From assembly GCA_027083115.1 (NCBI GenBank), contig JALWQN010000098.1, positions 1 to 15,537 of the forward strand: a DNA stretch of 15,537 nucleotides, read 5' to 3'. Source of the stretch: Desulfurococcales archaeon. Lineage in GTDB: Archaea; Thermoproteota; Thermoprotei_A; Sulfolobales; NBVN01. The notes beneath the pieces are model-generated. The model searched no databases. It saw only the letters and a program-made list of their open reading frames with translations, and was not told the origin of the DNA. This document shows positions 6,434 through 14,513 of this stretch, in pieces (position 1 is the first letter of the stretch; each line of letters begins with the position of its first letter). The position numbers were made by a program, and so were the translations under genes.

Positions 6434-6880
6434 ATGGTTTGGGGAAGCTGGATTAAGGAATTAGTTGTTGCCTTGGTAATTGCTTCATTAGTTATTCATT
6501 CCTTCATCTACGAATATAGAGTGACGTTAAGGACCTATGGTGGAATGATCCAGTGTGACATAATTTACTCACCAACTCCCTCAGGAAATTACTTAATCAG
6601 TGGCGCGTGCTTAACGCCTGAAGGAAACTACGTTAAGGTGGTTGAGAATATTTCTCTCTACAATATACTGAAGGGAGCCATTAAGGTAGGGAGTAAGAGA
6701 GGAAATACCTCCTTAAGGTTTTCGGGTCATGTTGTGGAGGTTAAGTATGAGCTCTTAGGCAAGTACGGAGTGACCTTACTGAGCAAGTTAGGTGTTGGTG
6801 TTATGTCAGTAATTGCTTCCTTAGTTATTGCTGGAGCAGCATACACACTAATTAATTGGAGGAAGTACGTAATTCACTGA
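6434..6880 (+). CDS. Two-helix membrane protein with an extracytoplasmic domain, function unknown
   Basis: A 148-residue protein I do not recognise. A membrane helix at about residues 8-26 and a second at about 116-140, followed by WRKY, leave a central domain of about 90 residues that is predicted to face outward. That domain is beta-rich, has two cysteines (41 and 59) that could form a disulfide, and two possible glycosylation sites (NIS at 72, NTS at 91). It is the only plus-strand gene between the tRNA and 14514. Its last 29 bases overlap the 3' end of tmcA on the other strand. The leaderless promoter and sensible hydrophobicity pattern argue that it is a real gene. Confidence 0.75.
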   Translation: MVWGSWIKELVVALVIASLVIHSFIYEYRVTLRTYGGMIQCDIIYSPTPSGNYLISGACLTPEGNYVKVVENISLYNILKGAIKVGSKRGNTSLRFSGHVVEVKYELLGKYGVTLLSKLGVGVMSVIASLVIAGAAYTLINWRKYVIH

Positions 6881-9311
6881 GTCCCTCCAGGCTTCCGAAG
6901 CAATTAATGTACACTTCCCTCACTAACTTCCTTAAAGTGCTTACTGCCCTACCCTTACCTACACCATACTCCTCAAATATTGAGTCCCATAACCGGCCTT
7001 GAAGGGTTCTTGCAATAGCTACCACGGCATCCTTCACCTCAGTAGTCCTTAAGCAACCCTTAATGAGCGACGCCTTAATTAAGGTGTTTACTGCATCAGC
7101 GACTGACTCATAAGTCATTAATCCCTCCATATATAGCATTAACCTCTCCTTCTGTATTTCGGTGAGCCTAAATCTTTCGCTGTATTCCTCATTCATCAAT
7201 GCATCCCTGTAGAGGGCGTAAATCACTTCAGGCTCCAAATCCCAGTAAACTGAGTGGAGGCTCTCAAGAAGCTTGATACTGAATTCCTTAACCGCAGTAT
7301 TGACTAGGCCCTCCCACTCAGGGCTTAAGGGCTTAACAACTATGGATGTGTACTCGCCGCTAACCCTGTTCCTGTCAGGGGATAAGTGGACGGGAATGAA
7401 GCCGTTCTTAACCCAGAAATGAAGTAGTTCTTCACTTATCCCGAAGCCGGCTCCAACCCAATCGTAGTCCCTGCTAACAGCTTCCTCAACAACTTTATTG
7501 AGGAGGAATGAACCGATACCCATCCCTTGGACCTTAATGTGGACAGCTATCCGAACAATCCTCCAACCAACGCCCTTACCGAAGGGCTCCAGCCTCCAGT
7601 GCTTAAGTAGCCTGTCAGGAATTATGTTTCCGGGTATTCTGCCCCCCATAAGCAACTCGCTAACCACTTCATCTGGAAGACCTCCTTCCTCAGCAAGCTG
7701 AACAGCACCAACTATTTTTCCTGAGCCCCTAATCTTCGCTGCCCTAACACTATGGTGTGGCGCGTCAGCAATCCTCCCTAAGTCATCAGGCTCATTCCTG
7801 TAGTGAGCTAACACAAAAATACCGAAGAGTGGCTTGAGGTCCTTCTCGCCCTCCTCAGAAAAAAGGTAATTAGGGTCGTAAACCACGTACTCTAAATCAC
7901 CCCTCCTTATGGCCTCCAAATCTTCCTCACTTAATTCGTCGGGTTCAGCGTCCAGCTTAAGCGCGTCAAAAACGAATAGCTCTATTGGGTCGTTCGGGCC
8001 ATACCTTATCGGTTCCTTCATCTCGTAAAGAACTAAGTTAGTTCTTGGGTCCTCCTCCAACCTCCTAAGAAACCTTACCTGAAAACCTCTTCCTGCACCC
8101 TCATAACCATGGATCGTTGTTGCGTATATTGTTCGTCTGAATTTCCTCCATATCTTGTGAAGAAGTGGAACAGGTATCCCCGCTGCCTCATCGACAACAA
8201 CCATATCGACACCTAACTTAAGGACTGTGTAGGGCTCCCAGAACTCAATGCTGAATCTGTCGCCCTTAATCTCTATGACGTAGTCGTTCTTGACGATCTC
8301 TTTATGTTCGTAACCTATTGAGTTAAGGGCTTCGCTAGCGAGCTTCATTAAGGACTGTATGGATAGTGGTTCAGCAGCAGTTACCGCTATCCTGACCCTA
8401 TTCTTATGCTTAAGCATTTCCTTAATGAACCCAGCTAAAGATATCCCTATAGCGCATGACTTCCCCCTACCTCTGTCCGCAATAATGACTAGCGAAACAT
8501 GCTTTTTCTTTGGCTTAGGAACTAAGTGTTCCTCAACAAGCTTAATTACTTGAACCTGATCCTGGGTTAGTGCTTTCTTATAGATTGCCTCAGGAAAGAC
8601 GGAGTCCTTAGGGAACCTAACCTCCCTCACAACGTATGGTCTGCTGCACTTCTTCCTTCCGCATGAGCCATCCTTAATTAACTTGCCTGAGTCAGTGTCG
8701 AAAACATATATCGCTTCGTGAGTCATTAGCTTCCTGATAAAGTACTTGATGAATACGCGTCTTGGTTCAGGGTGATTAGGTACTGTCAGGTTCTGCCTGA
8801 ATATCGTGTTTAAGTCATTCCATGAGTCGATAGGTGGGGTCATTAAAGCAATTAAGCCCCCTCCAGAAACAATACCCAGTAGCCTCCCGACATCATTAGG
8901 TTTTAGGTCATTAGTTAAGTCAAGAATCAATACATCATATGTTGACCCAAGGAACTTATGGCTCACCTCATAAACAGCCTGCTCTAGCTTAACACCATCA
9001 ATACTTCCTAAGACACGCTTAAGTAACTTAGCCCTTAGCCTAGCATCAGGGAACTCATCATGAAAGACGTGAAGGGCCCTTATCTCTTCCTTCCTTAGCT
9101 TCCTTAATCTACTGATGTACTTCCTGACGGTGTCTGAGAGGAGGCCAGCAACCACCTCAGGTTCGCTCCCTGAGAAAACGAGTAACCTCCTCTCCCTAGC
9201 TCTGAAAGCCACCTTAACCTCCCTGGAGAGCTTCCTAATGAGTTCCCTGTAGTCATTAGTTGCTGCACCCCTCAACTTCAGCTTAAGGACCTCAAACCCT
9301 TTCCTACCCAT
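6852..9311 (-). CDS. tmcA: RNA cytidine acetyltransferase (TmcA/NAT10 family)
   Basis: An 819-residue enzyme that makes N4-acetylcytidine in RNA, using acetyl-CoA and ATP/GTP hydrolysis. The order matches the family: an N-terminal domain (about 1-200), a helicase-like ATPase with Walker A ADRGRGKS (278-285) and Walker B VVVDEAAGIP (371-380), a GNAT acetyltransferase domain with the acetyl-CoA loop QGMGIG (595-600), and a C-terminal RNA-binding tail. Bacterial TmcA modifies the wobble base of elongator tRNA-Met; archaeal members act more widely on tRNA and rRNA in heat-loving species. The start is ATG at 9311 with GGTGG about 5 bases ahead. GTG codons at 9317 and 9320 lie in that site. It follows cdc48 with a 136-base gap. 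Its 3' end overlaps the plus-strand membrane gene. Confidence 0.95.
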   Translation of the reverse strand: MGRKGFEVLKLKLRGAATNDYRELIRKLSREVKVAFRARERRLLVFSGSEPEVVAGLLSDTVRKYISRLRKLRKEEIRALHVFHDEFPDARLRAKLLKRVLGSIDGVKLEQAVYEVSHKFLGSTYDVLILDLTNDLKPNDVGRLLGIVSGGGLIALMTPPIDSWNDLNTIFRQNLTVPNHPEPRRVFIKYFIRKLMTHEAIYVFDTDSGKLIKDGSCGRKKCSRPYVVREVRFPKDSVFPEAIYKKALTQDQVQVIKLVEEHLVPKPKKKHVSLVIIADRGRGKSCAIGISLAGFIKEMLKHKNRVRIAVTAAEPLSIQSLMKLASEALNSIGYEHKEIVKNDYVIEIKGDRFSIEFWEPYTVLKLGVDMVVVDEAAGIPVPLLHKIWRKFRRTIYATTIHGYEGAGRGFQVRFLRRLEEDPRTNLVLYEMKEPIRYGPNDPIELFVFDALKLDAEPDELSEEDLEAIRRGDLEYVVYDPNYLFSEEGEKDLKPLFGIFVLAHYRNEPDDLGRIADAPHHSVRAAKIRGSGKIVGAVQLAEEGGLPDEVVSELLMGGRIPGNIIPDRLLKHWRLEPFGKGVGWRIVRIAVHIKVQGMGIGSFLLNKVVEEAVSRDYDWVGAGFGISEELLHFWVKNGFIPVHLSPDRNRVSGEYTSIVVKPLSPEWEGLVNTAVKEFSIKLLESLHSVYWDLEPEVIYALYRDALMNEEYSERFRLTEIQKERLMLYMEGLMTYESVADAVNTLIKASLIKGCLRTTEVKDAVVAIARTLQGRLWDSIFEEYGVGKGRAVSTLRKLVREVYINCFGSLEGLSELRTSSN

Positions 9312-9439
9312 AAACACCACCCCATTCAGCCAGTTCGTTGCACGCTAACCTGAATAGGGTTTTACATCATTTCCTAAAGGTGTAGCGTACATCGCTAGCT
9401 AATTAAGGAATAAAACTACTGGGTAAAGAAATTGCTGAT
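9312..9439. other. Gap between cdc48 and tmcA
   Basis: No gene is seen here. The minus strand must hold the tmcA promoter; candidates are the AT-rich TTTTATTCCTTAATTAGC stretch opposite about 9397-9414 and the weaker ATGTAAAACC nearer the gene. A C/D-box RNA was considered from the fragments ATGATGT and CTGA but lacks the internal boxes. Confidence 0.3.
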
Positions 9440-9456
9440 GTTATGTGCTACATAAC
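9440..9456. repeat. Hairpin across the cdc48 stop codon
   Basis: GTTATGT-GCT-ACATAAC is a perfect 7-bp inverted repeat with a 3-base loop. On the minus strand its left arm encodes the last residues (Val-Met) and the stop TAG sits in the loop and stem edge. It could mark or stabilise the end of the cdc48 message, or be a protein site upstream of tmcA. Confidence 0.4.
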
Positions 9457-11628
9457 CATCTTCTTCAGCGACTCATATGTTTTCTGGTACCTCTCCATCA
9501 CGTCCTTCGTTAAGGAAGGCTTAACGGCCTCTAACGCCTTCAGGAAGTACTTCATTGAGACAGGCCTTGCCTCAAACTTATCTCTTAACGCAAGAACTAC
9601 TGCCTCCCTAACCAATGCCTCCAAGTCAGCACCAGAGTAACCAGTAGTTAATTCAGCTATCCTAAGTAAGTCAACGTCCTTATCTAGAGGCACTTTCCTC
9701 GTGTGGACCTTAAGTATCTCGTACCTTGCTTTCTTGTCTGGGGGAGGCACATAAATTATCCTGTCGAACCTTCCTGGCCTAAGGAGTGCTGAATCAATTA
9801 TGTCTGCTCTATTCGTCGCTCCAATAACCACCACATTCTTCATGGTCTGTATGCCGTCCAGCTCAGCAAGCAACTGATTAACTATCCTGTCAGTAACTCC
9901 GGAGTCATGCCTGAAACCCCTTGCTGGAGCAATAGAATCTATCTCATCAAAGAACACTATCGCTGGAGATACCTGCCTGGCCCTCCTGAATATTTCCCTC
10001 ACTGCCTTCTCTGACTCACCCACCCACTTACTCAGTATTTCCGGTCCCTTAACTGCTATGAAGTTAGCTTCCGATTCTGTTGCTACTGCTTTAGCAAGTA
10101 GTGTCTTACCGCATCCTGGAGGGCCGTAAAGAAGTATTCCCTTAGGCGGCCGGATACCCATCTTCTCGAAGACTTCTGGCTTCTTCATAGGCCACTCAAT
10201 AGCTTCCCTCAACTGCTGCTTAACCTCATCCAAACCACCAACATCCTCCCACCTAACCTCAGGAACCTCAACAAGGACCTCACGCATTAGGGTCGGATGA
10301 ACCAGCTTCATAGCCTCCATAAAGTCCTGCTTCGAGACCTTAAGCTTCTTAAGTAGTTCTGGAGGGATAGGCCTATCCAGATCTACTTTCTCGGTATTAA
10401 GGAACCTCCTTAAGGCAGACATAGCTGCCTCCTTAACTAAGGCAGCTATGTCCGCGCCAGTGAATCCATGAGTTACTTCAGCAATATCCTCTAAATTAAT
10501 GTCCTTATCTAGAGGCACATTCCTTGTATGCACCTCAAGTATTGCTTTCCTAGCTCTCTTGTCGGGAGGAGGTATCTCTATCTCCCTATCGAACCTACCC
10601 GGCCTCCTTAATGCTGGGTCTAAGGCCTCAACCCTGTTTGTGGCCCCAATAACTATTATCCTGCCTCTTTCCTTAAGCCCATCCATTAACGTCAGTAGTT
10701 GAGCGACAACTCTTTTCTCTACCTCACCAGTCACTTCACTCCTTTTCGGCGCTATGGCGTCTATCTCATCAATAAATATTATTGCCGGTGCGTTCTTCTG
10801 GGCCTCCTCAAAGATCTCCCTTAACCTCTGCTCAGACTCACCGTAGAACTTACTCATTATTTCCGGCCCATTTATGGCTAGGAAGTAAGCACCTATTTCA
10901 TTAGCTAGGGCCTTAGCCAGTAAGGTCTTCCCTACTCCAGGAGGCCCGTGAAGTAGGACACCCTTAGGTGGCTCGATACCTAAGTGCTTAAAGAGTTCCG
11001 GGTGCCTCATAGGTAACTCAACGATCTCCCTAATCCTTTCCTTAACCTCCTCTAAATCACCTATGTCTTCCCAAGTAACTCTAGGCACTGTCCTAGCTAA
11101 TGCCTCCTCACGAACGGGTTCCTTCCTTAACTCAACCCTAGTGTCCTCATCTATGTATACTGCTTGAGTTGGTTGTGTGGCTGTAACGACAAACCTCAGC
11201 GGTTCACCAAACAAGGGGTAAAAAACGAAAACTACCTCCCCCCGCCTGACTGGCTTATAGAGAAGTTGCTCCTTAACGTACTCTCTGAAGCTCTCATCAA
11301 ACATCATCGGGACTGTTGGTGCTAGAACCACCTTACTGCCTCTCTCAACCCTAGCTTTCCTTACCTTAACTATGTCCCCCACAGCAACACCTAGTGCCTC
11401 CCTAGTGTAACCATCGATCCTTATGATGTCCGAGCCTTCATCGTCCTTGAAGGCAGGCCAAACCTGAAGTATTGTCGAGCCCTTGGGACCCTCAACCTCC
11501 ACGAAGTCACCGTAATCAACACCTAATTCCTTCATGTAAGTCTTACTTATCCTAGCTATCTTTCTGCCGACATCCTTCTGCCTGGCCGTACCTACCCGGA
11601 GCTCTATCTCTACATCATCATTCCTCAA
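9448..11628 (-). CDS. cdc48: Cdc48/VCP-type AAA+ ATPase
   Basis: A 726-residue unfoldase with the full Cdc48 layout. An N domain for substrate and adaptor binding (about 1-185) precedes D1 with Walker A GPPGVGKT (228-235) and Walker B IIFIDE (283-288), and D2 with Walker A GPPGCGKT (502-509) and Walker B IVFFDE (557-562). Arginine-finger segments (RRPGRFDR) are present in both rings. The protein should form a hexamer that threads proteins using ATP, often for the proteasome. The C-terminus ends KKMVM, without a clear hydrophobic-Tyr-X proteasome-docking tail. The start is TTG at 11628 with GGTGAT 5 bases ahead; an in-frame TGA just upstream excludes an earlier start. argS lies 57 bases upstream. 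Confidence 0.97.
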   Translation of the reverse strand: MRNDDVEIELRVGTARQKDVGRKIARISKTYMKELGVDYGDFVEVEGPKGSTILQVWPAFKDDEGSDIIRIDGYTREALGVAVGDIVKVRKARVERGSKVVLAPTVPMMFDESFREYVKEQLLYKPVRRGEVVFVFYPLFGEPLRFVVTATQPTQAVYIDEDTRVELRKEPVREEALARTVPRVTWEDIGDLEEVKERIREIVELPMRHPELFKHLGIEPPKGVLLHGPPGVGKTLLAKALANEIGAYFLAINGPEIMSKFYGESEQRLREIFEEAQKNAPAIIFIDEIDAIAPKRSEVTGEVEKRVVAQLLTLMDGLKERGRIIVIGATNRVEALDPALRRPGRFDREIEIPPPDKRARKAILEVHTRNVPLDKDINLEDIAEVTHGFTGADIAALVKEAAMSALRRFLNTEKVDLDRPIPPELLKKLKVSKQDFMEAMKLVHPTLMREVLVEVPEVRWEDVGGLDEVKQQLREAIEWPMKKPEVFEKMGIRPPKGILLYGPPGCGKTLLAKAVATESEANFIAVKGPEILSKWVGESEKAVREIFRRARQVSPAIVFFDEIDSIAPARGFRHDSGVTDRIVNQLLAELDGIQTMKNVVVIGATNRADIIDSALLRPGRFDRIIYVPPPDKKARYEILKVHTRKVPLDKDVDLLRIAELTTGYSGADLEALVREAVVLALRDKFEARPVSMKYFLKALEAVKPSLTKDVMERYQKTYESLKKMVM

Positions 11629-11659
11629 GAAACATCACCACATAGTTATCTTTACATGC

Positions 11660-11668
11660 CTTAAAAAG
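11660..11668 (-). promoter_or_regulatory. TATA box of cdc48, also a T-tract after argS
   Basis: The minus strand reads TTCTTTTTAAGG here. The TTTTTAA part lies about 36 bases before the TTG of cdc48 and would give a leader of about 10 bases with its GGTGAT site. The same T-run lies some 20 bases past the argS stop and could end that transcript. Confidence 0.4.
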
Positions 11669-11685
11669 AAGGGTTAAGGAAATAA

Positions 11686-13641
11686 TTAAATCCTTTCCAA
11701 AACATCCATACCCAATATCCCCATACCCACCTTCAGTGAGAGCCTAACTCCCTCAGTTATGAAGAGTTTCAGAGCCCTCAACACCTCATTAGGTTCCTTA
11801 GCTATGGGTTCCTGATCGTACCACCTGTTGAAGGTATCGCTCAATCTATTAAGGTGCCCAATCAGGTCATCAGGCTCAAGCTTCTCGAGGGTTTTACTCA
11901 TTACTTCAGGGAACGCCCCAACAAGCCACAGCAGATCACGCCTTAAGCCCTCAACACCATACTCAAAACTTACCTTATCCCACGGCACACCATTAGCTTT
12001 CCTGAGGACTGACGCTGCCCTAGCGTAGGTGTACTGCAGGTAAGGACCTGAAAGCTGCTTCCTGTCTAATGCCCTACTGATGTCGAAAACAAGAACCTTA
12101 GAAGGCGTTGTCGAGAGCATCATATACCTGAATGCTGACCTAGCCACTTTAAGCGGGAGGGTATCGTCATTCCCTCCCCTCAACTGCATTATTTCCTTAA
12201 CTAACTCATTCATCCTGCCTATAACTTCATCAACAGTTACGTAAACCCCTCTCCTTGAGGACATTGAGGCCCCAGACATCCTCACCATCTCGTAAGAGTA
12301 GTGTATGGTGTTTTCGGCCTCTCTCCTGAAGCCTAATGAATGGAGGGCTAACCTCAACTGCGTTTGAGGTAGTGTTTGCTCAACAGCAATCACATTAATT
12401 ACTTCGTCAGCCCTGAACTCCTTGAATTTCTTTAGCGTGTAAGCAATATCCCTAGTTGTGTATAGGGTTGAGCCATCTTCCCTAACCAGTATAAGGGGAG
12501 GGACTTCCAAACCCTTAGGCACCCTTAACTTCTCCCTCAAACCCTTATCCTGAAGTAGGTACTTGAAGTCCAGCGCTGGAACACCCTTATGGAGGACGTA
12601 GTTACTTGCTTCCTTAGCTCTCCCAAGAACATCCCTAACCAACCCCTCCCTAAATAGGTCGCTTTCCCAATCCCACCTATCTATGTTCACGCCTAAGGTC
12701 TGGAGTGTTTCCTTAATTCCCTCAAGAACTTTCTCAGCAACCTCCCTAATCACTGAGGCCTCAGGCCTGCCAGCCTCGTAAGCCTTCATTAATGCCTTCA
12801 CTGAAGCCTCAGGGTCTTCCTCCCCACTTAATTCATCTATTAATTTGTCGACCTCCTTCCTTACCTTATCCCTTAATCTCTGGAGGTGAGCCATTAACTC
12901 GTCAACCCTTGAGTTAAGTTCCTTAATCCTTGCGTAATCCCCTAATTCCTTTGCCTTCTGCAGCTCATTCCTTAACTTAAGGACATCTATTACGGTGACT
13001 GTCGCAGCATATATCATCCCGTAATAGTGATCTGGCTTAATGCCTGAAGGAGGTTCGGGCTTACCTAACTTCAGGTATCCGTAAGCTAAGTAAGCAGTCT
13101 GCAGCCCTACGTCATCAACATAGTACCTTCTCTCAACCTCATGGCCTGAAGCAATTAATAACCTGCTTATGAAGTCCCCAATAACGGCATTCCTTCCCGA
13201 ACCTATGTGTAGAGGATGTATTGGATTTGCTGAAACGAACTCAACAACGATTCGCTTAGGTCTATCGGCCTTCGGCACCCCATACCTATCGCCTAACTCA
13301 CGAACTGCCTTAAGAACTAAGCTGCCGTAGGTTCTTGTATTTATGAAGAAGTTCAGGTAAGAACCGCTGGCTTCAGCTCTAGATATTAAGGAACTCCCTC
13401 CCACAGAATTAATTATTAGGGAAGCAAGCTCCCTTAAATCCATCCCCCTACAGGACGTGAGGAGCCTAGGTAGAGGGATAGCTAAGTCACCGAACTCCTT
13501 CCTGGGAGGCTCCTGAATAATTAAGTAAAGGTAACCCCTTAACCTGTCTGTGATGCATCTGTTTCTTAAGGCATTAAGGATTAACTCAATAATCGAATCC
13601 TTCAGGTGCCTTAAGGGATTAGCTAAAACGTCATCAATCAT
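11686..13641 (-). CDS. argS: Arginyl-tRNA synthetase
   Basis: A 651-residue class I synthetase that charges tRNA-Arg with arginine using ATP. It has an N-terminal Add1-type domain (about 1-110), then the catalytic fold with VEFVSANPIHPLHIGSG near 133-149, whose HIGS replaces the textbook HIGH and matches the archaeal ArgS form. A long coiled-coil-like insert follows (about 222-270). The second signature is MSSRRG (460-465) in place of KMSKS. The all-helical DALR anticodon domain (about 530-651) begins around LSGPYLQYTYARA. The ATG at 13641 is preceded by GTGAT. The four-Cys gene ends 49 bases upstream without an obvious promoter between, so the two are probably co-transcribed. Confidence 0.96.
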   Translation of the reverse strand: MIDDVLANPLRHLKDSIIELILNALRNRCITDRLRGYLYLIIQEPPRKEFGDLAIPLPRLLTSCRGMDLRELASLIINSVGGSSLISRAEASGSYLNFFINTRTYGSLVLKAVRELGDRYGVPKADRPKRIVVEFVSANPIHPLHIGSGRNAVIGDFISRLLIASGHEVERRYYVDDVGLQTAYLAYGYLKLGKPEPPSGIKPDHYYGMIYAATVTVIDVLKLRNELQKAKELGDYARIKELNSRVDELMAHLQRLRDKVRKEVDKLIDELSGEEDPEASVKALMKAYEAGRPEASVIREVAEKVLEGIKETLQTLGVNIDRWDWESDLFREGLVRDVLGRAKEASNYVLHKGVPALDFKYLLQDKGLREKLRVPKGLEVPPLILVREDGSTLYTTRDIAYTLKKFKEFRADEVINVIAVEQTLPQTQLRLALHSLGFRREAENTIHYSYEMVRMSGASMSSRRGVYVTVDEVIGRMNELVKEIMQLRGGNDDTLPLKVARSAFRYMMLSTTPSKVLVFDISRALDRKQLSGPYLQYTYARAASVLRKANGVPWDKVSFEYGVEGLRRDLLWLVGAFPEVMSKTLEKLEPDDLIGHLNRLSDTFNRWYDQEPIAKEPNEVLRALKLFITEGVRLSLKVGMGILGMDVLERI

Positions 13642-13690
13642 CTAATCACTCTCAACAAAGATTGCTTCATGAGACACGCGGGACTAATAC

Positions 13691-14017
13691 CTAAGCAAAC
13701 ATCGTTAAGTCCCTGAAGTCCATGGGTAGTGGCTGACCGGTTTCCTTATACCACTCGTACTTCTCCTCCAAATAAGAAATGAAGACAGGGCATCCCTCGA
13801 AGTTACCGTCCCTATCGCATCTGGTGCTCTTCAAGAACTTCAGTTGTTTAATGAAGCAATTCCCTGTTTTCTTATCGAAGTAAGGACATATCTTATGGTA
13901 CTTTGCTGCTGACTTAACCATCTTCTCAACCCATCGCTTCCTCGGGTCAACTCTCTCCTTAGGTGCTGTCGCTGAAAGCGCCTTATTCAGCTCCTCCTCA
14001 CTTATTTTTGAACCCAT
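13691..14017 (-). CDS. Small four-cysteine protein, probably metal-binding, function unknown
   Basis: A 108-residue protein I do not recognise. Its core has Cys44, Cys54, Cys67 and Cys76 in the pattern CPYF-x6-C-x12-C-x8-CPVF, fit for a zinc or [4Fe-4S] site. The first 35 residues are charged and likely helical; the C-terminus is PLPMDFRDLTMFA. The start is ATG at 14017, chosen because GAGGTG stands 6 bases ahead and a strong TATA box lies at 14051-14060; the frame is open further up to 14074 but that part spans the promoter. It precedes argS. The CP-aromatic-Phe...Gly-x-Cys opening recalls the eight-Cys protein at 14514-14912. Confidence 0.8.
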   Translation of the reverse strand: MGSKISEEELNKALSATAPKERVDPRKRWVEKMVKSAAKYHKICPYFDKKTGNCFIKQLKFLKSTRCDRDGNFEGCPVFISYLEEKYEWYKETGQPLPMDFRDLTMFA

Positions 14018-14050
14018 AATTAACACCTCATAAGGCTGACGAATAAGCCT

Positions 14051-14060
14051 CTTATATATT
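14051..14060 (-). promoter_or_regulatory. TATA box of the four-Cys gene (and probably argS)
   Basis: The minus strand reads AATATATAAG, the closest match to an archaeal TATA box in the window. It lies about 38 bases before the ATG at 14017, giving a leader of about 12 bases with the GAGGTG site. Confidence 0.6.
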
Positions 14061-14159
14061 GAGGTTAAACCCACTAAATAAGTTTTATCGGGTTGAGGTA
14101 TACTGAGAAACCAAGCGAATTAAATAAAACAATTCTGTAGTCTGCTCTTCCTTAGTGAG

Positions 14160-14441
14160 TTACTCCAGACCCACTATAGTGAATCTCCCATCCTCAAGCA
14201 CGTAAGCCCTTCCTTCATTCACTAACTTAGTTAGGGCTCTCCTTATCTTATCCTCGCTTGCAAGACCCGAAAGAAATGTGTGGAGCTCCTTAACGCTCAT
14301 GGGCTTATCTCTCAATAAATTTATGAGGATACTTATTAGTTGGTCTTCTGTCGGAGCCCTCACAACAACGACGTCCGGGTCCTCATAAACAACCTTCAAC
14401 CCTAATTTCTTGCCGATACCTAAACTTCCTTCATCATCCAT
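14160..14441 (-). CDS. Small winged-helix-like protein
   Basis: A 93-residue protein. The second half (about 40-93) has the helix-helix-helix-beta-hairpin pattern of a winged helix: PMSVKELHTFL, then KIRRALTKLVNEG as the likely recognition helix, then the two-strand wing RAYVLEDGRFTIVGLE. The first half has beta strands (LKVVYEDPDVVVVRA). It could bind nucleic acid or act as a protein-interaction module; no named family is recognised. The ATG at 14441 lacks a Shine-Dalgarno site and a TATA-like CTATTAAAT sits about 26 bases upstream, so the message is probably leaderless. It is divergent from the eight-Cys gene across a 72-base gap. Confidence 0.7.
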   Translation of the reverse strand: MDDEGSLGIGKKLGLKVVYEDPDVVVVRAPTEDQLISILINLLRDKPMSVKELHTFLSGLASEDKIRRALTKLVNEGRAYVLEDGRFTIVGLE

Positions 14442-14462
14442 ACGTGGTCCCTATAGGTAGAA

Positions 14463-14492
14463 GGGATTTAATAGCTTATAAATCTATTAATT
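14463..14492. promoter_or_regulatory. Divergent promoter region for the winged-helix and eight-Cys genes
   Basis: This AT-rich stretch holds a minus-strand TATA candidate (CTATTAAAT, 14463-14471, about 26 bases from the ATG at 14441) and a plus-strand candidate (GCTTATAAATC, 14474-14484). The latter places a plus start near 14505, just ahead of the TTG at 14514. TTATAA is itself palindromic and could serve either direction. Confidence 0.45.
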
Positions 14493-14513
14493 AAGGACTC
14501 AATGGTGCTTTGA

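Noticed and set aside
9320..9385. Possible C/D-box small RNA on the minus strand
   Set aside because: An ATGATGT and a CTGA are about 34 bases apart, but the internal D' and C' boxes and a short terminal stem are missing.
14018..14074. N-terminal extension of the four-Cys protein to 14074
   Set aside because: The extra 19 codons overlap a strong TATA box at 14051-14060 and the ATG at 14017 has a well-spaced GAGGTG site, so the extension is probably not translated.
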